Below are positions 18,507 to 28,897 of a stretch of DNA of 64,000 bases, one piece after another. The notes under the pieces are model-generated. The model ran no database searches. It had not been told where the DNA came from and saw only the letters and a program-made list of their open reading frames with translations. This DNA is from Fusibacter sp963666805 (GTDB lineage: Bacteria; Bacillota; Clostridia; Peptostreptococcales; Acidaminobacteraceae). The stretch lies in assembly GCA_963666805.2 (NCBI GenBank), contig CAXXWR010000007.1:868001-932000 (forward strand), given 5' to 3'. The stretch's first letter is position 1, and every line of letters begins with the position of its first letter. The position numbers and the translations under genes were made by a program.

Positions 18507-19223
18507 CTAGGCTTTCATTTTTTTCATAAATTGCCTATATAGAAGCCCTATAAATATGAGCGAAATCCCTAGATTGGGGACCATCAAGCTCAAGTGGTGA
18601 GTCATGCTCATTTTGCCCACCCAATAACTCGGTAGAAATGAAAAAAGATACTGTAGTGGTCCCTTGATAAAGTAAGCTGCGGGAATACCGAACATCGTAA
18701 CCGTCGTCAATTTGATAAGAGCCATTCCCTCCATTTTATTACCTGCAAACGTCACTACCAACATGGCACAAATGAGGGCCATGAAAAAACCTGTTAAGGC
18801 ATAAAAAAGACTTTCTACAAGGTTAATTGTTGTAAGGGTAAAGAGGGCCATCAAAATCAAGTCATAGAAAAAGGCCACGATAGCAGGCAAGAGAAGACGT
18901 GATTGTAAATAGCCCCTTCTACCAACTGGCGTCACATAATAATATTTTGAAATGTTCTTGTCCTCTTCTTCAAGAATGACCAAGACCCCTGAAAAGCAAA
19001 ACATAGTCGGTGTCATCGTCGCTAGCAAGAGGTCAAAAATACCGTAGTAAGGCTGGATAATACTCTCCCGCATAAAAAGGTGGCAGATGACTTGTTCCAA
19101 TAAGGGTAAGCCAAAATGAAAAGCCAATCCCATAATGAGGGGAACCAATATGCACATGACCATCATCATATCTCTGCTAATGGATAAGAGATAGGTTTTT
19201 GACGCCAATAATACTTTTCTCAT
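18507..19223 (-). CDS. ABC-2 exporter permease, second subunit
   Basis: A 238-residue membrane protein with about six helices. It overlaps the previous permease by 4 nt (ATGA type). Last gene of the TetR / ATPase / permease / permease unit; the 230-nt gap that follows has no clear terminator. The two permeases probably form one heterodimeric channel with the ATPase at 19960. Confidence 0.8.
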   Translation of the reverse strand: MRKVLLASKTYLLSISRDMMMVMCILVPLIMGLAFHFGLPLLEQVICHLFMRESIIQPYYGIFDLLLATMTPTMFCFSGVLVILEEEDKNISKYYYVTPVGRRGYLQSRLLLPAIVAFFYDLILMALFTLTTINLVESLFYALTGFFMALICAMLVVTFAGNKMEGMALIKLTTVTMFGIPAAYFIKGPLQYLFSFLPSYWVGKMSMTHHLSLMVPNLGISLIFIGLLYRQFMKKMKA

Positions 19224-19963
19224 AGCTCAGCCCCCTTAAGTGAAATTAAAGATTGGTAAACTTTCTTTTTACAGATGATAAAGCTTGGTATGATCCATAT
19301 GATAAGGCTCAAAAGTGCCATAAAAGCCTGTGGAAAAAAAGCGTTTTGCGGATGATTCATCAACAAATATATGGCTGAAACACCTGGATGCATAAGCCAC
19401 AAAGGACTTTGAATCACTTTAAATAGAAATAGAAGAGGTGGTAAACACAAGACGATTTCAAAAGGTACCGTCACAATCGTAAAGGCGTTGAGCGATTGAA
19501 TATTGGCACCAATACTTAAACCCACCAAGGAAAAAAGACACGAAGATAAGGCCACACCTAACATGGCCAATAGACTTAATTCCCTCACAAAAATAAAGAG
19601 CACTAAGCCCACCACTAAGCCGATGAACATCAGGGGCAGTATTTTGGCTAAAATGTATTCTTCAAGTTTGATCGGTGCAACGGCTAAACTGCTATCAATG
19701 CGCTGACTTTTTTCAAGCAAAATGACGGCTCCCATGAAAAAGAGCCCCATGGCTGCTGGATCTGTAAATACAAGTAATACCGATGCTATGGCACGAGCCT
19801 TTTGAGGCAGGGCCGCCAATAAACCCAAGTAAATCAGCGTAAAAGCTATATACATGGCTACAATGCCATATTTCCATAAGAAAAGTGCTTCAGTTCGAAT
19901 CATGCTTTGTAGTCTCTTGTGTTCTCGTCTTTTGGGTTCACTTCTTTTGCCTTCACGCTTCAT
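19220..19963 (-). CDS. ABC-2 exporter permease, first subunit
   Basis: A 247-residue membrane protein with about six helices after a very basic N-terminus (KREGKRSEPKRREHKR). The ATG at 19963 has AGGAG at 6 nt and overlaps the ATPase stop by 4 nt. It resembles fluoroquinolone-exporter-type permeases by layout only. Confidence 0.8.
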   Translation of the reverse strand: MKREGKRSEPKRREHKRLQSMIRTEALFLWKYGIVAMYIAFTLIYLGLLAALPQKARAIASVLLVFTDPAAMGLFFMGAVILLEKSQRIDSSLAVAPIKLEEYILAKILPLMFIGLVVGLVLFIFVRELSLLAMLGVALSSCLFSLVGLSIGANIQSLNAFTIVTVPFEIVLCLPPLLFLFKVIQSPLWLMHPGVSAIYLLMNHPQNAFFPQAFMALLSLIIWIIPSFIICKKKVYQSLISLKGAEL

Positions 19964-20808
19964 GACAAGCTCCTTCCTGTGATTTCAATAAAGATATCTC
20001 CTAGGCTGGGTTCACTTGAATGAATGGTTAATAGGTCTTTGTTTTTAATGATGTCTTCAAGCTTATGATCTTGGTCGACTTCATCCAAAAGGGTCTCACC
20101 CATCACTTCTTTTCCTGCTTCTAGATAGGAATACTTGATGCGGCTAGCCCCTTTATTCATAATCAATTTATGCGGTGTATCCACCACTTTAATGGCACCA
20201 TCAACGATAAAGGCCACGCGATCGCAGAGTTCTGCGGCATCTTCCATGTTATGAGTGGTTAAAATGATCGTTGTCCCCAAGGCCTTTTGTTCTAATATCA
20301 TGTCTTTCATAACCCTTGCATTTGAAGGGTCAAGCCCACTGGTCGGTTCATCTAAAAATAAAATTTGTGGTTGATGTATCAAGGCTTTAATAAAGTTAAG
20401 CCGACTCTTCATTCCCTTGGAATAATCCGCGACTTTTTTATCCGCTTCATGTTCGAGTCCGACACTTTTAAGCAAGACTTCTGGTGAATAGCCCTCTTGG
20501 TCATAAAGGGAGGCAAAATACACAAGATTTTGTCGACCTGTCAATTTTTCATAAAGGCTTGGATATTCAAAATCAACCCCAATAGACTCATAGAAATCAT
20601 TTTGACGGTCTTTGACCTCTATGCCATTGACTCTTACACTCCCAGAATACTGAGGTAAGAGGCCAATGAGTATCTTTTGGATGGTACTTTTCCCAGCACC
20701 AGAAGGGCCTAAAAAGCCAAAGATTTCGCCAGCCTTTACTTCAAAATTCATACGGTCAATAAAAGGACGCTCTGAATAAGAAAAATTTAAATCTTTAATG
20801 GTGATCAT
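19960..20808 (-). CDS. ABC exporter ATPase
   Basis: A 282-residue ATPase with Walker A GPSGAGKSTIQKILIG, signature DYSKGMKSRLNFIKAL (Ser-Lys-Gly form common in exporter ATPases) and Walker B QILFLDEPTSGLDPSN. The start overlaps the TetR gene by 14 nt, so regulator and pump are co-transcribed. It energises the two permeases that follow. Confidence 0.9.
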   Translation of the reverse strand: MITIKDLNFSYSERPFIDRMNFEVKAGEIFGFLGPSGAGKSTIQKILIGLLPQYSGSVRVNGIEVKDRQNDFYESIGVDFEYPSLYEKLTGRQNLVYFASLYDQEGYSPEVLLKSVGLEHEADKKVADYSKGMKSRLNFIKALIHQPQILFLDEPTSGLDPSNARVMKDMILEQKALGTTIILTTHNMEDAAELCDRVAFIVDGAIKVVDTPHKLIMNKGASRIKYSYLEAGKEVMGETLLDEVDQDHKLEDIIKNKDLLTIHSSEPSLGDIFIEITGRSLS

Positions 20809-21397
20809 GATTATCCTCCCACATTTGAATGACGAGTCCCCTAATCAAAAGTCTTAAGGCTTCTTCGTACTCTCCAATTTCACGTTTGTATAAGCCTGTT
20901 AAGAACAAGGCTCTAAAAGATGCAGCGTAGATTGCTATTTTAGCTTGACTCATTTGAGGGAAAAAGTGGTTGAGTATGGCTAAAAAGGTTTCATCTTGAG
21001 AAATGCTTTGGTCGACCACATGGTCTGGCAGCTTCCGGATTAAGGCTTCAACTTCTCCATTAATCAGCATAGGTTGAAGGCCCATTACAAATTCGTTTTG
21101 ATAAAATGAAACCAGTAATTCCGTAAAGGTTTTAACGGTGAGATGAGATTGTAGGTCAAGAAGGTCTCTCTTCATTTTTTCTTGAAGGACCTTTTCTTCT
21201 TGTGAAATGGCATCAAAAATCAATAATTCTTTGGATTTATAAAATAAATAGAAAGTTCCCTTAGGAATATTCACCTGCTTGACCAAGTCATCTACCGTCG
21301 TCTTTTTTATCCCTTTTTTCATAATAGAATCAAGGGCTACCTTTCTAAGTTGGCTTATGATTTCTTGTCTTTCTTTGTCGCTATAGGCTTTGGGCAT
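20795..21397 (-). CDS. TetR-family regulator
   Basis: A 200-residue regulator. The N-terminal HTH is KTTVDDLVKQVNIPKGTFYL followed by FYKSKELL (about residues 32-60); the remainder is an all-helical ligand domain. AGGAGG precedes the ATG. It leads the ABC exporter operon and very likely represses it, releasing when a toxic substrate binds. Confidence 0.9.
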   Translation of the reverse strand: MPKAYSDKERQEIISQLRKVALDSIMKKGIKKTTVDDLVKQVNIPKGTFYLFYKSKELLIFDAISQEEKVLQEKMKRDLLDLQSHLTVKTFTELLVSFYQNEFVMGLQPMLINGEVEALIRKLPDHVVDQSISQDETFLAILNHFFPQMSQAKIAIYAASFRALFLTGLYKREIGEYEEALRLLIRGLVIQMWEDNHDHH

Positions 21398-21441
21398 GAG
21401 ACCTCCTTTATATTCGCTATACTTGTATTTTGAAAATGGCT

Positions 21442-21460
21442 AACGATAGACGCAATCGTT
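21442..21460. promoter_or_regulatory. Candidate TetR operator
   Basis: AACGAT and ATCGTT form a 6-bp inverted repeat with a 7-bp spacer, 45 nt upstream of the TetR ATG. A second, looser pair (TTTGAC / GTCAAA) lies about 50 bp further out. The 383-nt gap 21398-21779 otherwise holds the terminator of the next operon. Confidence 0.4.
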
Positions 21461-21575
21461 TAAGACTTGATATGAAATATTGTTTTTTCAACCATCGAAC
21501 CGTTTGACCAAAATTGTTTTTATAGTCAAATGATAGCATAAGCCATCATGAAGGTCAATAAAAATGATTCTTGAA

Positions 21576-21652
21576 AGCTAAAAAGCCCCCTTTTAAGTCT
21601 CATAAGTTGGAAGTAAATCCGCATTTTCTTGAAAGACTTTTAAGAGGGCTTT
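21576..21652 (-). terminator. Terminator of the surface-protein operon
   Basis: Arms AAAGCCCTCTTAAAAGTCT and AGACTTAAAAGGGGGCTTT pair over about 18 bp around a 38-nt loop, and TTTTTA follows on the minus strand. It lies about 130 nt past the stop of the 1,724-residue gene. Confidence 0.75.
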
Positions 21653-21779
21653 ATAAAAAAACTTAATAATCACTATTTGATTGGGGGCTCATGAGCCTAT
21701 GAGCACTTTAACTCATTTGTTTCACATAACTTTCTGGACGCATGACTTTCTTCAAATACTACTTTTTGCCACTTATGAC

Positions 21780-24700
21780 TTAATGATAAGAGGGTTGAAT
21801 TTCTATTAAGTCATAAATATTGCCTGTGATTTCAAGGTCATCTATGCTTTTATGCGCCTTATAAATCACATCACCGTCTTCTTCATAGGTGTCTGTATAA
21901 TAAGTCTCGCCCTTTAGCCAGTAGGAAGGATATTTTCGCACATCGTCAAAGTCTAAAGTGGAATCTGCAAGAGGGAGAATGTATTCTCCTTTCCATGTGC
22001 TCGTGTCTGCCTCTAAATCCTTAGATACACACTTTAAGACCATTGGAAAGTTCACCGTTTCATATATGTCATCTTCATAATGATAAACATTGCCAAACTT
22101 GTCGGTATAAGTCATGGCTTCAAGATCAGGTGAAAAATCAATCTCTACCTTGTCTGGAATGGCGTCAGTTGTCACAGTGATATAAACTTTTTCATAGGAT
22201 AAAAAGCGATGGGGCATCATTGACATGCGGTCACCATAAAGGTTAATTTGTCCCCGCCAGTGGTTCCAAGCACCTTCTATGGTCATATTGCGAATCCCTC
22301 TTGGTTTGACTGTCAGAGTGGATAGGCACTCTCCTGTGTCACCAAAGGGGTCTGTCGCAATCACTTTGAATTCATAATCCCCTTCACGATCTAAAAGCAC
22401 ACCATCAAGGACAAAGGCCTGTCCTTGGGTAACCTGTTGATAAGTCTTCACTTTCTTGAAAGTATCCCCAGGTTTCTTCACATAATAGTCAAGGTCAACC
22501 TCAGGGTCATTATCATCCGTTGGAAGCACGGTATAAGTTAGGGTCTGACCAACATATAAGGGGTCTGCTGGATCATAGGTGGTGAAATTTACTTTTGGGG
22601 GAATGTTGATAATATAGGTATAAGCATCTGTATCGACAGCTGTTTTACCGCTCTTGGTATATGCTGTGAATTTCCCTACATAGTCCCCTTCTGGAGCCTC
22701 AGACGCCTCCACCGCTGTGGTCACTTGCCAATACTTTTTGCCATTTTCCTCTTTGACAAAATTCATCTGGACAGGCGTTCTTTGATAGGTCGTCCCCGAA
22801 AAAAGGGTCAATGTCACTTTGTCGGCATATTGATTAGTTTCTGCTGTGGCTGTAAAGTTTTTTGTGAGTTTGACTTCATCTGGAAGGTCACCGGTCACAT
22901 CAATAGGGGTTTTGACGGTGAAGGGGATGTCTTTAGATACCGATCTATTGCCTGATGAACTGCCACCACTCCACCGATTGGTGTAACCATAGTTAAAAGT
23001 CAATCTTACCTTATATTGCCCATCTCTAATATCATCAGGTAACTTTAAGGTATAATCATCCCATTGATAAAACAAGTCGTCATAAGGTCTTTTAGATGTT
23101 GAATCCTTCTTTAAAGATTCATTAGAGTATTCATAGGCTTTAGCTCTGCCATACTGACTGTAAAAAGAGCCATTTACTACAAATTTGGATTCAACAGATT
23201 TGTGATAATATGAAGTGCTCGGTGTATTAAGACCTGTCGTTGTCATAATATCTTTTAGGGTAATGATCGCACCTGATGGCACTGGACTATCTATTGTTCC
23301 TGTTACCCCCGCCGAATACCTTTCAGGGATAACCGTTTTCAAGGCCCAATCCGACCATGTGTATTCTTTATCTTTCACACGTAAGCCCACGGTTAATTGA
23401 TCACCACTTATACCGGTTAGGCTTTCAGCAGTCGGTTTGCTTGTATGCCATAGGTCTTCTTTATCAAACTTCCATTTCCACTGTCTCTCAATAATCCCCT
23501 TTTCTGCTTCTGATTCATGGTCAATATCATAGGAATTATCTTTAATGAGAGGCGTTCTAGAAAAAACAGCGATATCAAAATCGGCGATTGGTTTTCTGTG
23601 GATAAAGAGTTTGCTAATGCTTTCATCTGTTTTAACTGAAAATTTATTATAATCCTCAAAAAGGGGTTCCCTCGTTGCCTCATCTTTAGACTGACCAAAG
23701 AGAGTATATTTACCCGTTGCATCATAATGGGTTTGAACGTCTTCCGTATTAATGATTTCATTAAGTTTATCAAAAATACCTGTTGGATTTTCAAAGTAAT
23801 TTTTATCAAATGTCTCGAATAAAACCCCCTCTTGTGTCAAAGGGTCACGTTCATAATCAACTGTTTGCGTCTTGAATTTAAGTTCATCATCAGGTGTTGC
23901 ATAAATCGTCTGCCCATGATCTTCAAACATGTCCATTTCAATATAATGAGCGGCATCTTCAATCATGGATTTGACATCGTTCTTTTTAAAATCCATGACG
24001 CTACCATTAACGCCGTGTTCTTCTCCAACAAAGGTATCAAATAGACTTTTTCCTATTGGATTACCGTACATTAGCAGGTCAATGTCTTTTTCACCACTTA
24101 GGTTAACAAAATCTTGTGAGGGATAGTGTTTGAGGTTGAGATTGTTGAAAACCAAAAGGTATTTGTTTTCATCGTCTCCCCACTTAAATCGCTCTTTAAT
24201 CGTTCTCGAAATTTCTTTATTGTCTATAAATTTGTTGAAATGACAAGACATATCATAAGAATAATAAGGATAGACCCTTCCACTGTTAAATATTTCAGAC
24301 CCGTTAAAGTTAAAAACATGCTCACCCTCTGTCCCCCATGACCACTGTCCTGTTTGAACACTTCTTGGGTAGCCACCAACGCTATAGGTTTTAGTGTAGT
24401 CATAATTCTCACCAAAAGTCATTCTTAGTGTTCCAAGTTCTTGAATTTCTTCATCAGTGGACATTTGAAAGTTTCTGTAATTGGGATTAAAGGTAACATA
24501 GCCATTGAGTGATTTGCTTTGATTCCAATTATAGGCACTTGCATAAAAGATTACACTGCCATTTTTTAATATGCCTTGCAAACTCATTTTTGAAGCGATG
24601 TTTGCATAGACTTCACTTCTATAGTACCAATACTCTCGTCCTGTATATTCTATCTTGTAGGTATCTGTATCCCCTTCATTTTTTGTCGTATTTAAAGCAC

Positions 24701-26954
24701 TTACCATATAATTCGCTAAGGTCGTCAACTTGAAATGACCACTGCCACGAGGTGTTTTGTAACCAAATTCCCCTTCATAGTATCTATCTACATGATAATC
24801 CCCATCATCATCAGTCTCATAGTCCATATCATAAGGATAATAATAGTAACTACTGCGATTGTCTAATGAGAGATAAGTCGCACTTGTAGAAATTCTCCCA
24901 TCAGAGACTCTGTAAGAAACGGAGGTCCCTGTTGCTGAAGACCAATAACTTGAATAACCATCGTAATAATCACTAGGTGCATAAGCATATATAAATGGGG
25001 CACTTGAAATAGGATAGTTTTCCGTATAATCAAGCAGTTGCACATCTGCTTCAATGTTCTGCTCTAAGAGCTGTGGCTTTAAAATATCATCAACATATTG
25101 TTGATACTCGTCTATGTTAAGATTAGAAGGCACAGCGATTCCTATGGTCGCCTTCTTAATCTTGTCCACTTCAAGTGTGGTTTCAGGCGCTTTATTGTCC
25201 ACTTCTACAAAAATGTCTTTCTGCCACGTTTTAAGGTAATCATCGTCTTCAAGGAGTTCAGGTATGGTATTGTCATAGCCTTCTGTCACCTGCGCTTTCA
25301 GTTCATAGTGACCTAGCTTGTCCACTTCGACCACTATTTTATCAGTAGACGGCCCATCGTAACCCAGTGTCCACTCACCATCATAAATGGCATCATTGCC
25401 ACGATTATTTTTCACATCATCTTCATAGGAATTGTCTGTGTCATGTCTGTAATAAATCTTGATGTTCTTGATGTAGTCACCATCATTTGAAACTGAATGG
25501 TTTTTAAAAATGATTTCACCCTTATTGTTATTGTAGGGATTTCTGTACTGAACGGGCTCATATTCAAAATCAGCTACAGGTGGTAGGTCTGGAGCTACAT
25601 TGATTTCTTTTAAAATAGTATCTTCTGAATAGCCATTTGAACCCGTTAGTGATACATTCATTTTTCCTACTTCTCTAGGCAATACATGTACTTCCTTTTG
25701 GTTAAGGGATTCATTGGTCAAATATCTTTTATTAAAAACCCAACTAAAGCGATTAACAGGATACATGTCAGGTTCATCAAAAGTTGACGTTAAGGTCAAG
25801 GTGCGGTTGATTTTGGCAGTTGATGCTTCAAACTCGCCTTTTACCCACGGTGGCATGATATAGACCCTATGAATGTCATCATCGCTCGCATCTGTTTCAT
25901 CGGTTACAGTCAGTCTGACGATTTGGTAACCTGTTGCACTAGAAGGAAACCAAGTGCCCGAATGAACGCTACTAACGGGTTTAAAGGACGCATTGGGAGA
26001 CCACCAGTCATAAGAGGTAATCTCACCATTGGTTGAATAAGATTTGTCTCCAAAAAGATAAACCATATCCCCCGCTCTCACCTCTGTAGAGCCATCTGCA
26101 TCTGCGACAATCTCCCCGCTTGGTGTCGGTTCTTCTTCAACATCAGGCTGTTTATAGTAGCCTACTATTTTGACATCTGTATTGGGGTAGGAAAAACTCG
26201 CCATGTTCTCACTTGAACTGGACATGGGCGTCACTACATGGTTACCATTTTCATCGAGGTATTCAATTTGATACCCGTAATATTGTAGTTCTCTATATTC
26301 ACTAGGAAATGTATGTAATAAACTCTGTCCCGATTGCCCTAAATAACTATCTATGGTTTCAGAAAATTCACCAAAGACGCCTTTATACTCTACTTCATAT
26401 TTGTACTGAACGTTCCAATAAATAGGGTTATCATAACGAGAGCGAATCCCCGAAGGGTCCGCCCAATTTTGTGATGCTAACATATCGCTTTGCGTGTAAT
26501 AAGTCCCCAGTAACTTTCCAGAACCTGAATAAACACCCATAATCGGTGACATGTAAAAATGGTCTTGTCCTGATTGATAGTAGTTGATTTTTCTGAGGAT
26601 TTTGTCTAGGCTTTTAGCGTTGATGGTAAAAGTGGTTTCAATGTAGCCGTTTCCTAAATCACTTGTGTAAACTTCATCAAAACCCATTTGAGTGTAGACG
26701 CTATTTTCAGTTGTATAAGCCTCACCATTATCATCGTGTAGATGAAAGATAAAACCTTCGGTTTGGTAGTGGATAGATGATGTGCTTTTTTTGTCTAGGT
26801 AGACAACTTTAATAACACGTTCATCTTTTATTAACTGCGGTTCAGCATAGCCATCATCATCTATAACCGCAAAAGCATTGATGGGTAGCATATTCACAAT
26901 GAGTATCATCATCATGAAAAGTGCCCCTAATTTATTTAATCTATTTTCTTTCAT
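21780..26954 (-). CDS. Giant secreted PKD-domain surface protein
   Basis: A 1,724-residue secreted protein. A signal peptide covers residues 1-30 (GALFMMMILIVNMLPINAFA). A PKD domain is visible at about 280-370 (VYLFGDKSYSTNGEITSYDW, then RLTVTDETDASDDD), another PKD-like stretch near 480 and again near 1170 (KPIADFDI...), and Ig-like beta domains with KVNFTTYDPAD near 1500. Residues 580-1100 are Tyr/Asp-rich and unlike any family I know. There is no SLH, LPXTG or membrane anchor, so it may be held by the SLH protein encoded 9 nt upstream. Likely part of the cell surface or an adhesin; function unknown. Confidence 0.8.
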   Translation of the reverse strand: MKENRLNKLGALFMMMILIVNMLPINAFAVIDDDGYAEPQLIKDERVIKVVYLDKKSTSSIHYQTEGFIFHLHDDNGEAYTTENSVYTQMGFDEVYTSDLGNGYIETTFTINAKSLDKILRKINYYQSGQDHFYMSPIMGVYSGSGKLLGTYYTQSDMLASQNWADPSGIRSRYDNPIYWNVQYKYEVEYKGVFGEFSETIDSYLGQSGQSLLHTFPSEYRELQYYGYQIEYLDENGNHVVTPMSSSSENMASFSYPNTDVKIVGYYKQPDVEEEPTPSGEIVADADGSTEVRAGDMVYLFGDKSYSTNGEITSYDWWSPNASFKPVSSVHSGTWFPSSATGYQIVRLTVTDETDASDDDIHRVYIMPPWVKGEFEASTAKINRTLTLTSTFDEPDMYPVNRFSWVFNKRYLTNESLNQKEVHVLPREVGKMNVSLTGSNGYSEDTILKEINVAPDLPPVADFEYEPVQYRNPYNNNKGEIIFKNHSVSNDGDYIKNIKIYYRHDTDNSYEDDVKNNRGNDAIYDGEWTLGYDGPSTDKIVVEVDKLGHYELKAQVTEGYDNTIPELLEDDDYLKTWQKDIFVEVDNKAPETTLEVDKIKKATIGIAVPSNLNIDEYQQYVDDILKPQLLEQNIEADVQLLDYTENYPISSAPFIYAYAPSDYYDGYSSYWSSATGTSVSYRVSDGRISTSATYLSLDNRSSYYYYPYDMDYETDDDGDYHVDRYYEGEFGYKTPRGSGHFKLTTLANYMVSALNTTKNEGDTDTYKIEYTGREYWYYRSEVYANIASKMSLQGILKNGSVIFYASAYNWNQSKSLNGYVTFNPNYRNFQMSTDEEIQELGTLRMTFGENYDYTKTYSVGGYPRSVQTGQWSWGTEGEHVFNFNGSEIFNSGRVYPYYSYDMSCHFNKFIDNKEISRTIKERFKWGDDENKYLLVFNNLNLKHYPSQDFVNLSGEKDIDLLMYGNPIGKSLFDTFVGEEHGVNGSVMDFKKNDVKSMIEDAAHYIEMDMFEDHGQTIYATPDDELKFKTQTVDYERDPLTQEGVLFETFDKNYFENPTGIFDKLNEIINTEDVQTHYDATGKYTLFGQSKDEATREPLFEDYNKFSVKTDESISKLFIHRKPIADFDIAVFSRTPLIKDNSYDIDHESEAEKGIIERQWKWKFDKEDLWHTSKPTAESLTGISGDQLTVGLRVKDKEYTWSDWALKTVIPERYSAGVTGTIDSPVPSGAIITLKDIMTTTGLNTPSTSYYHKSVESKFVVNGSFYSQYGRAKAYEYSNESLKKDSTSKRPYDDLFYQWDDYTLKLPDDIRDGQYKVRLTFNYGYTNRWSGGSSSGNRSVSKDIPFTVKTPIDVTGDLPDEVKLTKNFTATAETNQYADKVTLTLFSGTTYQRTPVQMNFVKEENGKKYWQVTTAVEASEAPEGDYVGKFTAYTKSGKTAVDTDAYTYIINIPPKVNFTTYDPADPLYVGQTLTYTVLPTDDNDPEVDLDYYVKKPGDTFKKVKTYQQVTQGQAFVLDGVLLDREGDYEFKVIATDPFGDTGECLSTLTVKPRGIRNMTIEGAWNHWRGQINLYGDRMSMMPHRFLSYEKVYITVTTDAIPDKVEIDFSPDLEAMTYTDKFGNVYHYEDDIYETVNFPMVLKCVSKDLEADTSTWKGEYILPLADSTLDFDDVRKYPSYWLKGETYYTDTYEEDGDVIYKAHKSIDDLEITGNIYDLIEIQPSYH

Positions 26955-26963
26955 TCATTACCT

Positions 26964-28628
26964 CTATTCATCTAGTGTAAAGTCAGGGATTGTTTGTATT
27001 TGTAGGAGATAGGCACCTGTTGGATTTACACCTACCATTTGAGGGGTCATGTAATTCCCTCCTACTAAAGAACTTAGTCTAAAGTCAACCACACCTTCAT
27101 AGTTGCGAGTCGTTACCCACTTGTTATAAGGGTCTTGTCTTGTGCCTTCTACAATCAGATACTTTTGATCTTCGGGGACATTTTCATACTGGATGATGTC
27201 ATAATTAACATAGGTTCTTAAATAAGTAAATCCACTTTTAAAAGCTAATGATTTATCCGTAATAATATTATTGGCTTTGATAATGATTTTATGGTCTTTG
27301 ACAAACTGGACGTAGTCATAACATTCTTGAAGCCAGTTAGGTTTTACGCCATTAGGGTCATAGGTCTTGTAGAGTTCTTCTGCCCATGTATTATCAATGG
27401 TTCTATAATCGACATTGAGTCTGTGTGAAACATTAGTCATCACTAAATCTTCATAATACTTTAATTCTCCCTCGTAAATATCATCTAGTGAATTGAGATA
27501 ATTTTGATAATCTTTTGGTAATACTTTTGCCTGTCCCAAATAATAACTCGGAGCTTCATACACCATATTAGGAATTCTTTCTAATATATATGGATATAAA
27601 TCAGCATTTGAAGGCAAATTGGTCGTTCTGATTTTCTCGCCTTCATCATCGTATAAGGCTGTATCGTCTGTCTTATCTATATCGTCCGCCTTGTCACTTG
27701 GATTGGCTGGATCTGTTGGATTACTTGCATCTCCATCTGTCTCACCATCTATAGGATTTTCACCATCTGTTCCTTCTACCACAAGCGGCGTTCTTAAACT
27801 GTCATCCAGTAATTTAGAAATCACCACACTTGCTTCTGCTCTTGAAGCATTGCCAAGTGGTTTAAAAGACCCATCACCATAGCCACTGATAAAGTTAAGG
27901 GCGTAACATTCGGTCACTTCATCTTGATAGACTTTTGAGGTATTAACTAAATCGCTGATTTTACTTTGAGCAAGCGTCATAAGATCAGCATCTACAAAAC
28001 TGCCATCCTCTAAATCATTATCTTGACTATCATTAGTGTTACCTGTCTCATGGTTTGAGTCACTATCCACATATTTATAAGCTCGCATGATAATACTCGC
28101 CATTTCTTGACGGGAAATATTGACTTCATAATTGCTTGGGACTTGACTCGTACCTTCAACCAATCCTAAGTCAATTGCTTTTTCAATGTAGGGTTGTCCC
28201 CAGAATTCTCCATTTTCAGTGGGTCTCACCGTTTGTCCCATGGCTTTTAAAGTTAAAATAATATACTCTAATCGGTTGATGGTATTATCAGGTTTAAAGG
28301 TATTGTCTCCATAGCCACTGGTGATACCTTGTTCTTTTAGACTATTGATATAGTCTTTTGCCCAGTGATTTTGGGTGTCAGCAAAGTAAATGTTTGATGT
28401 TGAACTGTTTGTATCTACTATTCCTGAACTTTGATTTATATCTGTAGTTTCTGCCATACTCGGCATGTTAGATATGCCACCTGCTAAAGAAGCAAAGGTT
28501 AGTGTTCCCACTAAAGCGAAAGTAATCGTTTTTTGTTTGATGGTATGTAGGTTAGATTTTGCTATTTGATTTGTTGATGATTGGTTACTAATTGATGCAT
28601 GCTTCTTATCATAATTTAAGTTATTCAT
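26964..28628 (-). CDS. SLH-domain S-layer-type protein
   Basis: The ATG at 28628 (554 residues) is chosen for its AGGGGGAG site; a frame to 28712 lacks one. After an unusually long N-terminal region the signal segment is TFALVGTLTFASLAGGI. Three SLH motifs follow (FADTQNHWAKDYINSLKEQG; a weaker middle copy; ISGYGDGSFKPLGNASRAEA), which bind pyruvylated cell-wall polymer. A Thr/Asp/Pro linker (about residues 240-300) leads to a C-terminal domain of about 250 residues that I do not recognise. It is the first gene of an operon with the PKD protein, probably its wall anchor. Confidence 0.9.
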   Translation of the reverse strand: MNNLNYDKKHASISNQSSTNQIAKSNLHTIKQKTITFALVGTLTFASLAGGISNMPSMAETTDINQSSGIVDTNSSTSNIYFADTQNHWAKDYINSLKEQGITSGYGDNTFKPDNTINRLEYIILTLKAMGQTVRPTENGEFWGQPYIEKAIDLGLVEGTSQVPSNYEVNISRQEMASIIMRAYKYVDSDSNHETGNTNDSQDNDLEDGSFVDADLMTLAQSKISDLVNTSKVYQDEVTECYALNFISGYGDGSFKPLGNASRAEASVVISKLLDDSLRTPLVVEGTDGENPIDGETDGDASNPTDPANPSDKADDIDKTDDTALYDDEGEKIRTTNLPSNADLYPYILERIPNMVYEAPSYYLGQAKVLPKDYQNYLNSLDDIYEGELKYYEDLVMTNVSHRLNVDYRTIDNTWAEELYKTYDPNGVKPNWLQECYDYVQFVKDHKIIIKANNIITDKSLAFKSGFTYLRTYVNYDIIQYENVPEDQKYLIVEGTRQDPYNKWVTTRNYEGVVDFRLSSLVGGNYMTPQMVGVNPTGAYLLQIQTIPDFTLDE

Positions 28629-28890
28629 ATGTTTTCTCCCCCTAGAAAATATAATTTTTTGTATTGAGATAGTTTTCCTAATCATTATTATTGATTTTAT
28701 GTTAAATAACACTTACATTAAGTATCATTTCAGCCTTTTTTTACACGCTCATTTAAGCATTGTCCATTAACAACATTGATTGAAATGACGAAAAATAGAC
28801 TATCCTGTTGAGTTTTCATCTCAAAACGTTTCGTCTTTTTTCATCATTTATAACACGGTTGTTCATCGATAATAATTAAATCGTACTTAC
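28629..28890 (-). other. Long structured 5' leader of the surface operon
   Basis: About 260 nt separate the promoter at 28898-28926 from the SLH start. The leader contains a nested hairpin at 28787-28835: outer arms GACGAAA/TTTCGTC and inner arms TTGAG/CTCAA. No known riboswitch core was recognised. Long stable leaders are known for abundant S-layer mRNAs, so this may be an mRNA stabiliser. The rest of the gap up to 29182 shows no gene. Confidence 0.5.
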
Positions 28891-28897
28891 CTGTATT

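Noticed and set aside
23417..25316. Several 60-130-codon frames on both strands inside the giant PKD gene
   Set aside because: They lie within the long, signal-peptide-bearing frame, have no ribosome sites and show low-complexity composition.
28629..28890. Cyclic-di-GMP riboswitch in the surface-operon leader
   Set aside because: The GEMM core and tetraloop-receptor pattern are absent.
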